A DNA stretch of 64,000 bases, from NCBI RefSeq assembly GCF_011193355.1, contig NZ_CP049780.1, positions 6,664,634-6,728,633 of the forward strand, given 5' to 3'. This DNA is from Streptomyces sp. JB150 (lineage in GTDB: Bacteria > Actinomycetota > Actinomycetes > Streptomycetales > Streptomycetaceae). Below the pieces are notes generated by a model. It saw only the letters and a program-made list of their open reading frames with translations, was not told where the DNA came from and did no database searches. Made by a program: the position numbers and the translations under genes. Of this stretch, positions 53,713 through 61,462 are shown piece by piece. How positions within the stretch are numbered: position 1 is the first letter of the stretch; each line of letters starts with the position of its first letter.

Positions 53713-54005
53713 TCGCGTACGCCTTGCGCAGCGTCTCGTGCACCGTCCACGTCGTACGGTCGCCCTCGCGCAGCACCGCCATGTCGCCCGGCCCGACCGT
53801 CAGCGTCGGCCCGCCCTCGACCTCGATCGACGCCGACCCGCTGATCACCACGAACAGCTCGTCCGCCTCGGTGTCGGTCACCACGCCCGGCGTGATCTGC
53901 CAGATGCCGCGCACCTGACGGCCGGCCGCCGACTCCCACACCACCTTCCCGGTCACCTCGGGCGTCCCAGACGATCTGCTCGGGGGCCAGCGCGCGAACG
54001 GACAC
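53702..54005 (-). pseudogene. Cupin-domain protein, frameshifted near its N-terminus
   Basis: GTG at 54005 opens SVRALAPEQIVWDA, then the family sequence moves to another frame: GTPEVTGKVVWESAAGRQVR, ADELFVVISGSASIEVEGG, VGPGDMAVLREGDRTTWTVH. The shift lies near 53960-53972. The local TGGGACGCCCG could derive from TGGGACGGGACGCCCG by loss of one GGGAC repeat. Cupin_3 (DUF861-like) proteins are about 100-115 residues, matching 304 bases plus 5. Could be a true loss or a sequence error. Confidence 0.72.
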
Positions 54006-54578
54006 TCCGTCGCGGCGGACGCCCGCGTCGCCACACGGCGGACACCTCCGGGTGCGCAGTGGATGACGTCGGCGACGCCGTGGATGACGCCTGCGACGCG
54101 GTAGGCGGGGGTGCTTGGCGTGCGGTGGGCGACGCCGGTCGTGCGGCGGGCGGAACTCGTGCGCGCCGCTCGGACCTGGTCAGGCGCCGAAAGGGCGACT
54201 CGTGGCGCGCGGCGGCCGCCTCGGCCGTGCCGGCCGGGGACCGTGCCCGCGCCGGGAGGGCGCCGCCGCGCGCGGTGGCCGAGCACCGTCGCGCCGGCCG
54301 AGCGGGCTCCCCGTCCCGCGGGCCGTATGGGCTCCCTGTCCTGCGGGCCGTATGGACTCCCCGTCCCGCGACCCGTCGGGCGCCCCGCCGAGCGCGCCGG
54401 ACGGGCACCCCTCTCACGCGCGCCGGACGGGCACCTTCTCACGCGCGCCGACGGGCACCCTCTCATGCGCGCCGGACCAGCGCCCCGTCACCCGCGCCAC
54501 GCGACTCCCTGCCGCGCCCCGACCGTCCCCCGCCTCACAACCGCGCCCCACCCCGGACGCCCCCCGACCCGACACCGC
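54006..54578. other. Low-complexity region with no convincing gene
   Basis: Several frames are open through these 573 bases, but all give Arg/Pro/Ala-rich, repetitive products. Imperfect direct repeats are visible: GACGCCGTGGATGACG-like units at 54060-54100, CCGTATGGGCTCC-like units at 54315-54375, and CGCCGGACGGGCACC-like units at 54400-54475. Confidence 0.5.
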
Positions 54579-55478
54579 TCACCCCCGCCGCCGCACCATG
54601 CTCACCGCGTTGGCGGTGACCACCGCGCCGATTCCGGCGTACTCCCAGCCGCCGAGGGCCTCGCCGAGGACGAGCCAGCCGACCAGTGCGGCCAGTACCG
54701 GGTTGACGCTCATGAAGAGGCCGAAGGTCTGGGCGGGGACGTGCCGCAGGGTCAGCAGGTCGGCGAGGTAGGGCACCGCGGAGGACAGCACCCCGGCGGC
54801 CACCGCGCAGCCCACCGCCGCCGCGCCCGGCGGCCGGTGCGCGACCACCAGCAGCCCGACCGGCAGGAACAGTACGGCCGAGACCCCGGCCGCGGCGGCC
54901 GCCCCCTGCGCGCCGGGCAGCCGGGTGCCGATCGTCCGGTTGAGCAGGATGTACGACGCCCAGCAGGCAGCCGCGAGCAGTCCCAGCCCCATCCCGAGGT
55001 AGTCGGCGGAGGGCCGCGGGCGCATCAGCACCACCACCCCCGCCGCCGCGAGCACCGCGCAGCAGGCGTCCAGCCGGCGCCGTACGGCGGCCAGCGCGAT
55101 GGTCAGCGGGCCCAGGAACTCCAGGGTCACCGCCAGCCCGAGGCCGATCCGGTCGACGGCGCTGTAGAGGCTGAGGTTCATCGTGCCGAACACCACGGCC
55201 AGCAGCAGCACCGGCCACCACTGCCGCCAGGTGAACTCCCGCAGCCGGGGCCGGGCGAGGGGCAGCAGGACGGCGGCGGCGACGTACTGCCGTACCGCGA
55301 CCACCCCGACCGGGCCGAGGACGGGGAACGCGAGGGCGCCCACGGCGGCGCCGGTCTGGTTGGACAGACCGCTGCCGAGCATGGCGGCGACGCCGGCCAG
55401 TCGCCGGCGCCCGGAGGAGAAGGCGTCGGGGGTGTCGGGGGACACGCCGTACCGACGCGACGCGGAAGCTGTGCGCAT
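54579..55478 (-). CDS. EamA/DMT-superfamily transporter (RhaT/YddG-like exporter)
   Basis: 299 residues from ATG at 55478; another ATG nine bases earlier is possible. Ten membrane helices as two EamA repeats: VFGTMNLSLYSAVDRIGLG, TLEFLGPLTIALA, then LGLLAAACWASYILLNRTIG, TFGLFMSVNPVLAALVGWLV and LGEALGGWEYAGIGAVV. Such proteins export amino acids or metabolites. It diverges from a LysR gene, its probable regulator. Confidence 0.9.
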   Translation of the reverse strand: MRTASASRRYGVSPDTPDAFSSGRRRLAGVAAMLGSGLSNQTGAAVGALAFPVLGPVGVVAVRQYVAAAVLLPLARPRLREFTWRQWWPVLLLAVVFGTMNLSLYSAVDRIGLGLAVTLEFLGPLTIALAAVRRRLDACCAVLAAAGVVVLMRPRPSADYLGMGLGLLAAACWASYILLNRTIGTRLPGAQGAAAAAGVSAVLFLPVGLLVVAHRPPGAAAVGCAVAAGVLSSAVPYLADLLTLRHVPAQTFGLFMSVNPVLAALVGWLVLGEALGGWEYAGIGAVVTANAVSMVRRRG

Positions 55479-55505
55479 GCACCGCATCGTGCGCGTGACC
55501 GGGAC

Positions 55506-55513
55506 TTGCGCAA
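55506..55513. promoter_or_regulatory. Possible LysR-type site
   Basis: TTGCGCAA palindrome with ATGCAT six bases later, in the 69-base gap between the divergent exporter and LysR genes. It fits a T-N11-A pattern only loosely. Confidence 0.4.
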
Positions 55514-55547
55514 AATGCATGGGACGCGCGATCCATACGCTGGACGC

Positions 55548-56402
55548 ATGGATGTGGAACTGCGTCATCTGCGCTGCCTCGTCGCCATCGCCGACGAGGG
55601 CTCCTTCACCGACGCCGCGCTCACGCTCGGCGTCTCCCAGGCGGCGGTCTCGCGGACGCTCGCCGCGCTGGAGCGCGCCCTCGGCGTGCGGCTGCTGCGC
55701 CGTACGTCCCGCGCGGTGACGCCGACGGCGGCCGGGCAGCGGGTGCTGGCGCACGCCCGGCGGGTGCTGGCCGAGGTGGACGACCTGGTCCGGGAGGCCA
55801 CGACCGGCCGGGACGAGCTGCGGATCGGCTACGCCTGGGCGGCGCTCGGCCGCCACACCCTGCCCTTCCAGCGCCGCTGGGGCGCCGCCCACCCGGAGAC
55901 CGGGCTGCACCTCGTGCGCGTCAACTCGCCCACCGCCGGGCTGCTGGAGGGCATGTGCGACCTCGCGGTGGTGCGCAGGCCGCTGGACGACCGGCGTTTC
56001 GACTCCGCGATCGTCGGCCTGGAGCGGCGGCTGTGCGCCCTGGCCGCCGACGACCCGCTGGCCCGGCGCCGCTCGGTGCGGCTGGCCGATCTCGCCGCGC
56101 GGGTGCTGCTGGTGGACCGCCGTACCGGCACGACCACCCCGGAGCTGTGGCCGCCGGACGCCCGTCCGGCGACCGAGGAGATCCACGACGTGGACGACTG
56201 GCTCACCGTCATCGCCACCGGCCGGTGCATCGGCGTGACCGCCGAGTCCACCGCGAACCAGTACCGGCGGCCCGGCGTGGTCTACCGCCCGGTGCGCGAC
56301 GCCGAGCCGGTCGCCGTACGCCTGGCGTGGTGGCGGGACGATCCGCACCCGGCCGGCCAGGCGGTCCTGGAACTGCTCACCGGGCTGTACCGCGGGCAAT
56401 GA
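55548..56402 (+). CDS. LysR-family transcriptional regulator
   Basis: 284 residues from ATG at 55548. HTH: ELRHLRCLVAIADEGSFTDA, LGVSQAAVSRTLAALERALG, LLRRTSRAVTPTAAGQRVLA. The effector domain has DELRIGYAWAALGRHTLPFQ, MCDLAVVRRPLDDRRFDSAI and the usual second subdomain. Likely activates or represses the divergent EamA exporter. Confidence 0.92.
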   Translation: MDVELRHLRCLVAIADEGSFTDAALTLGVSQAAVSRTLAALERALGVRLLRRTSRAVTPTAAGQRVLAHARRVLAEVDDLVREATTGRDELRIGYAWAALGRHTLPFQRRWGAAHPETGLHLVRVNSPTAGLLEGMCDLAVVRRPLDDRRFDSAIVGLERRLCALAADDPLARRRSVRLADLAARVLLVDRRTGTTTPELWPPDARPATEEIHDVDDWLTVIATGRCIGVTAESTANQYRRPGVVYRPVRDAEPVAVRLAWWRDDPHPAGQAVLELLTGLYRGQ

Positions 56403-56454
56403 GGCGGTGAGCCAATCAACCAAAGAGACGATCTGCTCCACCGTCTTCATCGGC

Positions 56455-56475
56455 GCCGCCGCGCTGCGCGGCGGC
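56455..56475 (+). terminator. Terminator-like hairpin after the LysR gene
   Basis: GCCGCCGCG-CTG-CGCGGCGGC, a perfect 9-bp stem, 53 bases past the LysR stop. Confidence 0.55.
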
Positions 56476-56563
56476 CGGCGGGCCACACCCGGCCGGCCCC
56501 GGCCGTCCCTGGCCGCCGGCCACTGACCCGCTGTCCCCGAACCGGCCCCTGTCGCGCATGAGG

Positions 56564-56569
56564 TAGGCT
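56564..56569 (+). promoter_or_regulatory. -10 box of the second tRNA-Pro gene
   Basis: TAGGCT about 38 bases before the mature tRNA. The leader shares GATCACGCGG and ACCGCG with the first copy. Confidence 0.45.
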
Positions 56570-56607
56570 TGACCTGCACGATCACGCGGAGACCGCGTGT
56601 CGGCCGC

Positions 56608-56681
<74 letters not shown>

Positions 56682-56688
56682 CACGGCG

Positions 56689-56722
56689 AAGGGCCCTCAC
56701 AGGCGAACCTGTGAGGGCCCTT
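56689..56722 (+). terminator. Terminator of the second tRNA-Pro
   Basis: AAGGGCCCTCACAGG / CCTGTGAGGGCCCTT with a 4-base CGAA loop, followed by TCTCTT. Perfect 15-bp stem, seven bases past the tRNA. Confidence 0.95.
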
Positions 56723-56723
56723 T

Positions 56724-56870
56724 CTCTTCCCCCGTGTTACTTCCCCCGTGGTGCTTCCCCGCGTTCCCCCGCTTTCCCCGTGCCCCCTTTCCCCGTCACC
56801 CCCCGTCCTCCCCCGTGCTCTTCCCCCTGTCGTTCCCCCGTGCCCTTCCCCCCCCCGTTCCCCCGTGACC
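56724..56870 (+). repeat. Polypyrimidine tract of TTCCCCCGTG-like units
   Basis: About ten copies of TTCCCC(C)GTG or close variants, with strong C/T strand bias. No gene is seen. A similar but unrelated tract lies at 4325-4440. Confidence 0.75.
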
Positions 56871-56876
56871 TGACGC

Positions 56877-56921
56877 GGTCGAACACGTCACCCCTCCCCC
56901 GAAGGGGTGACGTGCTCGACC
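56877..56921 (-). terminator. Terminator after the metalloprotease gene
   Basis: GGTCGAACACGTCACCCCT faces AGGGGTGACGTGCTCGACC, a 19-bp stem with one mismatch around a loop of about 7 bases, 55 bases past the protease stop. Confidence 0.88.
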
Positions 56922-56975
56922 GCTCCCCCGGTGCCGGACTGCGGTCTTGCCGTCCGTGTGCGCGGGCACGGACCG

Positions 56976-58061
56976 TCACCAGCACATGACGGCCGTCTCT
57001 CCCGAACCCCACGCCGAGTACAGGCGCACGCGGACGAAGTAGCGGCGGCCCTTGACGAGCCGGGCCCGGACGGTGGCGTTGGCGGGGGTGCCGCCGTCGT
57101 CGTGGGCGGTGAGGTAGCGCGGTTCGCCGTCGCGTTCCTCGAAGACCACGACGACGGTGTCGGCGGCGCCGAAGACCCCCACGCGGTACTCACGGGTCTC
57201 CGGCGGCTCGACGGTGAAGTCGGCCTGCCCGCCGGGCGCCAGACGCAGCGCCGCCGAACGGAAGGGCACCAGCGCGGGCGGGTCCCCGGTGCCGGCCGGC
57301 GGATACCAGCGCCGCGCGAACTCCTGGTCCGCGGTGGACAGCGTGCCCGGCGGATGCAGGCCCGCGCGGTACTGCTCCGGCTCCAGGATCAGCCCCGGCG
57401 GGAACGGGTACTCCATGATCGACTGCGGGTCCCAGACCGCGCCGTTCACCTCGTCCCGGTCCAGCTTGCGCAGTATGTTGACGTACGTCCGGTCCCGGCT
57501 CCAGAAGTTGGGCGGACCGGCCAGTTCCTCGTACACGGCCTCGTCGTCCCAGTGGATGCCGGCGCCCGGGTTCTGGTGCTCGTGCGTCATGCCCAGCGCG
57601 TGCCCGATCTCGTGCAGGACCGTCGCGCGCTCCCCGGGCGCGGTCAGGTCCCAGCCGAAGTTCATGGTGCGCTCGTGCAGGCCGGCCCGCAGGGCGTCCC
57701 GGCCCACGAGCGACCAGGAGCCGCCGCCGGGCTGGAAACCGATGCGCAGCTCGGCCTCCGACCGGTCGGTCACCTCCGTGAAGGTCAGTCCGATCCCGAG
57801 GTCCTGCCACTCGTCGAAGCACTCCCGGACCACGTCCTGCTGTTCCTTGGTGCCCGCCCACGGCACCCGCCGGGTCTCCCCGGTCCCCGGCACGGGGATC
57901 ACGGAGCCGTCGGTGTGGTCGGTGAAGAAGCAGTAGTGCAGCACCGTGTTGTTGACCCACATCCGGTGGCCCCGGACGAGCGCACCGATCCGCTCGGCGG
58001 CCAGCCCCGGCGCGAAGGCGGGGGCGGGCTGCTGCGCGAGGGAGCAGTAGCGTGCGGTCAT
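56976..58061 (-). CDS. Astacin-like (M12A-type) zinc metalloprotease
   Basis: 361 residues from ATG at 58061. Zinc site HEIGHALGMTHEH near residues 150-163 follows HExxHxxGxxHE, and SIMEY near 218 is the Met-turn. MWVNNTVLHYCFF near 35 is the start of the catalytic domain. The C-terminal 90 residues (LRLAPGGQADFTVEPPETRE to SGETAVMCW) look like a beta-sandwich PPC-type domain. No signal peptide or propeptide is evident, which is odd for a secreted family. The ribosome site is weak, so an upstream start is possible. Confidence 0.88.
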   Translation of the reverse strand: MTARYCSLAQQPAPAFAPGLAAERIGALVRGHRMWVNNTVLHYCFFTDHTDGSVIPVPGTGETRRVPWAGTKEQQDVVRECFDEWQDLGIGLTFTEVTDRSEAELRIGFQPGGGSWSLVGRDALRAGLHERTMNFGWDLTAPGERATVLHEIGHALGMTHEHQNPGAGIHWDDEAVYEELAGPPNFWSRDRTYVNILRKLDRDEVNGAVWDPQSIMEYPFPPGLILEPEQYRAGLHPPGTLSTADQEFARRWYPPAGTGDPPALVPFRSAALRLAPGGQADFTVEPPETREYRVGVFGAADTVVVVFEERDGEPRYLTAHDDGGTPANATVRARLVKGRRYFVRVRLYSAWGSGETAVMCW

Positions 58062-58156
58062 GGACCCAGAGTGCCGTCGCACCTGCCCCGGGCGCCTGAG
58101 TCGGGGTCTACTCAAGTGTCCCTGTATCAGGACTGAGTAGGGGCGCTCCTGTTGAC

Positions 58157-60574
58157 GTGATGACTGACGAACAGCACGCGAAGACCCTCCGGCTGCCCTG
58201 GCCGTTCACCGGCCGGGACGAGGAACTCGAACTGGTCCGCCGCTCCCAGGCGGCGGGCCGGCCCGGCATCGTGGTCACCGGCCCGGCGGGCGTGGGCAAG
58301 ACCCGACTGGTCACCGAGGCCGTACGCGGCACCGACTGTGCCCGCGCCACCGGCACCCCCGAGTCCCGTGGCATCCCCTTCGCCGCGTTCGCGCACCTGC
58401 TGCCCGAGTCCGTCACGCTGCACCGCGCGGTGCGCCTGCTCTCCGGGGTACGGCTGCTGCTGGTCGACGACGCCCATCTGTTGGACGACGCCTCCGCCGC
58501 CCTCGTCCACCAGCTCGCCGTGCACGGCCGCACCCGGCTGGTGGTCGTCGTCACCGACGGCGCCCCGGCGCCCGCCGCGATCGCCCGGCTGCGGACCGGC
58601 GAGCTGCTGCCCCGGCTCGCCCTGGCACCGCTGCCCGCCGAGGAGACCGCACGGCTCGTCGCCGCGGGCGCGGGCCGGGCGCTGGAACCGCTCACCGTGC
58701 GCCGGCTGCACCGGCTGTGCCGGGGCGATCTGCGGCTGCTGCGCGAACTGCTGGACGCGGTGCGCGACGACGGACTGCTCAGCCCCGTACCGGACGGCGG
58801 CATGTGGGCGTGGCGCGGCCCGGTGCCGGTCACCGCGGCCGTGCGCGAGCACACCGCGCCGGTCCTGGACCGCACGGACCCCGACGAGCGGGAGACCCTC
58901 GACCGGCTGGCCTTCGCCGAGCCCCTGGCGGCCGACTCCGGCACGTTCGACCTCAGCGTCCTCGAACGCCTGGAGGCGGCGGGCCTCATCCACCTCGACG
59001 AGCGCCACCACGTCCGGCTCGCCCACCCCCTCCACGGCCCGGTGCTGCGGGCCACAGCCGGCCGGCTGCGGGCCCGCAGGCTGGCCGGGACCCCCGACCG
59101 GTACGCCGCCGCGCTCGCCGCCGAGGCGGCCACGCTGACCCGCCGGATCGCCGCCGCGGACGTCCGGGCACTGCCCGCACCCGTGGGGGAGTGGCTGGCG
59201 GCGGAGAACCACCCGGTGCCGCCCGGCTACGCCGCCGTGCGCGCCCGCTACGCCCGGCTGCGCGGCGAGCTGACGGAGGCCGCGGCGTGGGCCCGCGAAG
59301 GCCTGCGGACCGCCGCGGACGACTCCGCCTGCCTCGGCGAACTCGCCCTGGCCATGGCCCAGTCGGGCGGCCCCGCGACGCCCCGGAACGCTGCCGGTCG
59401 GCGTACGGCACCCGGCCCGGTGCCGGCGGGTCCGGCGGCGGCGAGCGGCGTGGAGGAGAGGGCGGACGCGGGGTGGGACGTGACCGGCGCCGGTGTGCAG
59501 GGTGACGGTGCTCCGGGTGGTGACGTGCTCCGTGATGGCGCCTCTGGTGGCGGTGCCGCCGGTGGCGGTGCGCGGGGCGGTGGCGTCCTTGGTGGCGGCG
59601 TGCCCGGTGCCGGCCTCCCTGGTGGTGGCGTCCTCCGTGACGGCGTTCCCGGCGACAGAGTCCCTGGTGACGTGCTCCGCGATGGCGTGCCTGGTGGCGG
59701 AGTTGCCGGTGGCGGCGTCCCAGGCGACAGCGCCCCCCGTGGCGAGGTTCCTGGTGGCGGTGTCGTCCGCGACGCCGTCCTCAGCAGCGGTGTCCCCGGT
59801 GGGGGCGTCCCCGGTGGGGACGTCCTCGGCGGGGGCGTCCTCGGCGGGGGCGTCCTCGGCAACGGTGCCCTCGGCGGTGGATTCCCCGGCGACGGCGCCT
59901 CCAGCGACGGCTCCCTCGGCAGCGGCGTCCCCAGTGGCGGCGCTCCCGGCGACCGCGTCCTCGGAGACGATGCCCCTGGCAGGGGCGTCCCCGGCGGCGC
60001 TCCCCGCGACGTTGCCCCCAGCGACCGCGCCCCCGGCGGCAACGCCCCCAGCGGCCGCATCCCCGGGGACGACGTCCTCGCGCTGTACGAAGCCGTCCGG
60101 CGTGGTGACCCCGGGGCGGTGCTGGGGCGGCTGCCCGCCGGGAGTGTGTTCGCCGAGCACGCCGCCGCCCTCGCCCGTCGTGACGGGCCCGCCCTGGACC
60201 GGGTGGCCGCCCGTCTGGAGGAGCGCGGTCTGCTGCTGTTCGCCGCCGAGGCGTACGCCCAGGCCGTCTCCGCGCACCGCGACCCGAGCGCCGCCCGCAC
60301 CGCACGCACCCGGGCCGTCGCCCTGGCCCGCCGCTGCCCCGGCGCGCGCACGCCCGCCCTGTCGGGACTGGTGCTCGGTGAACTGACCACCCGGCAGCGG
60401 CAGATCGTGACCCTGGCCGCCGCCGGGCTGAGCAACCGGCAGATCGCCGAACGGCTCACCCTCTCCGTCCGCACCGTCGGCAACCACCTCTACAGCGCGT
60501 ACGCCCGCCTCGGCGCGAGCGACCGCGGCGCGCTGCCGTGGCTCGTGCAGCAGCCCGAGACCCGGTCCGCGTGA
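58157..60574 (+). CDS. LuxR-family ATP-binding regulator with an elastin-like insert
   Basis: 805 residues from ATG at 58157 (a second ATG follows). Walker A is VVTGPAGVGKTRLVTEAV near residue 37 and Walker B RLLLVDDAHLLDD near 97. The helical region is short and interrupted between about residues 441 and 638 by a Gly-rich segment of VPGGG, VLGGG and GVPGD units. The helical sequence resumes at DDVLALYEAVRRGDPGAVLG. The C-terminal LuxR HTH is LTTRQRQIVTLAAAGLSNRQ, IAERLTLSVRTVGNHLYSAY. Target genes unknown. Confidence 0.88.
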   Translation: MMTDEQHAKTLRLPWPFTGRDEELELVRRSQAAGRPGIVVTGPAGVGKTRLVTEAVRGTDCARATGTPESRGIPFAAFAHLLPESVTLHRAVRLLSGVRLLLVDDAHLLDDASAALVHQLAVHGRTRLVVVVTDGAPAPAAIARLRTGELLPRLALAPLPAEETARLVAAGAGRALEPLTVRRLHRLCRGDLRLLRELLDAVRDDGLLSPVPDGGMWAWRGPVPVTAAVREHTAPVLDRTDPDERETLDRLAFAEPLAADSGTFDLSVLERLEAAGLIHLDERHHVRLAHPLHGPVLRATAGRLRARRLAGTPDRYAAALAAEAATLTRRIAAADVRALPAPVGEWLAAENHPVPPGYAAVRARYARLRGELTEAAAWAREGLRTAADDSACLGELALAMAQSGGPATPRNAAGRRTAPGPVPAGPAAASGVEERADAGWDVTGAGVQGDGAPGGDVLRDGASGGGAAGGGARGGGVLGGGVPGAGLPGGGVLRDGVPGDRVPGDVLRDGVPGGGVAGGGVPGDSAPRGEVPGGGVVRDAVLSSGVPGGGVPGGDVLGGGVLGGGVLGNGALGGGFPGDGASSDGSLGSGVPSGGAPGDRVLGDDAPGRGVPGGAPRDVAPSDRAPGGNAPSGRIPGDDVLALYEAVRRGDPGAVLGRLPAGSVFAEHAAALARRDGPALDRVAARLEERGLLLFAAEAYAQAVSAHRDPSAARTARTRAVALARRCPGARTPALSGLVLGELTTRQRQIVTLAAAGLSNRQIAERLTLSVRTVGNHLYSAYARLGASDRGALPWLVQQPETRSA
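59480..60070 (+). repeat. Degenerate 15-bp repeat coding for elastin-like pentapeptides
   Basis: About 590 bases of GGTGGCGGYGTCC-like units keep the reading frame and encode G-G-G-V-P/L. The repeat is imperfect, so it is old or under drift, yet it contains no stop or frameshift. Confidence 0.82.
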
Positions 60575-60581
60575 CCGCGCG

Positions 60582-60617
60582 CCGGCCCCCGGGGCATGAC
60601 ACCACCCCGGGGCCCGG
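60582..60617. terminator. Bidirectional terminator between the regulator and the P450 remnant
   Basis: CCGGCCCCCGGGG / CCCCGGGGCCCGG, 13 positions with one mismatch, loop about 10 bases. Confidence 0.7.
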
Positions 60618-60635
60618 CACGTCACGGCCGGCGCG

Positions 60636-61220
60636 TCACCACCGCACGGGCAGCCGCTCCGGGACGCGCTTCATGAACCCGGTCCGCCACACCAGTTGCT
60701 CGACGGGCACGGCCAGGTCCAGCCACGGCGTGCGCTCCAGCAGGACGCGCAGCGCGACCTCGGCGTGCTGCTTGCCGAGCGCGGTCGCGGGCCAGTAGTG
60801 GCCGCCGGCGCCGAACGACAGGTAGGTGCCCGCGTTGGGCCGGTCCAGGCGGATCGCGTGCGGGTCGTCGTACTGGGCCGGGTCGTGGTTGGCGGCCTCG
60901 ACCAGGACCAGGACCAGCTCGCCCCGGCGCACGGTGACGTCACCGAGCCGTACGTCGTCGAGCGCGATCCGCGGCAGCCCGTCGGCGATGGACAGGTTGA
61001 CGCGCAGCAGCTCGTCGACGGCGGTGGGGACCAGGCCGGGCTCGGCGGCCAGCCGGTCCCGGACCTCCGGGTCGAGCAGCAGCGTCACGCACATCATCGT
61101 CAGCGCGCCCATGACCGAGATCACCCCGGCGCCGAACAGGGTCACGCCGACGGTGGCGAACATCCCGCCCGACACGTGCGCATGCTCAGGGGTGCCGCGC
61201 AGCCCGGCGAGTTCACCCAT
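60636..61220 (-). pseudogene. Cytochrome P450 remnant lacking the heme-ligand Cys
   Basis: 194 residues, about half a P450. It starts just before the I-helix (LFGAGVISVMGALTMMCVTL). The K-helix ExxR is present (VDELLRVN), as are DPAQYDDPHAIRLDRPN and the end FMKRVPERLPVRW. The heme loop reads FGAGGHYWPATALG; the family's Cys is Trp (codon 60792-60794) and the next Gly is Ala. With the N-terminal half missing, function as an oxygenase is excluded. Upstream sequence to 61462 shows no P450 N-terminus and no other gene. Confidence 0.82.
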
Positions 61221-61462
61221 CGATGACCCGGCAGTGAGAGGTGTACGGCCGCACGGTGAACATGTGGGTCGCGATGGTCGTCAAGAGGACGATCCCCTTG
61301 TCGAGCCACTAGTCCCATGGGGCCCCGTGCCCCAGGTGTGGCGGCTCAGGGGGAGAACTCAGCAAAGCTCCGGGCGTGACGCAGCATGATCGGCAAGTGA
61401 CTCAGCGATAGATATGGACGGTTGAACTCCGCACGGTTTCGGCCAAAGGGCGCGGCCCGCGG

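Noticed and set aside
54006..54578. Genes in the open frames between the cupin remnant and the exporter
   Set aside because: All frames are repetitive and Arg/Pro-rich, lack good ribosome sites and show no family resemblance.
59480..60070. A CRISPR array or minisatellite outside genes
   Set aside because: The repeat has a 15-bp period without spacers and stays in frame with the regulator gene, so it is coding.
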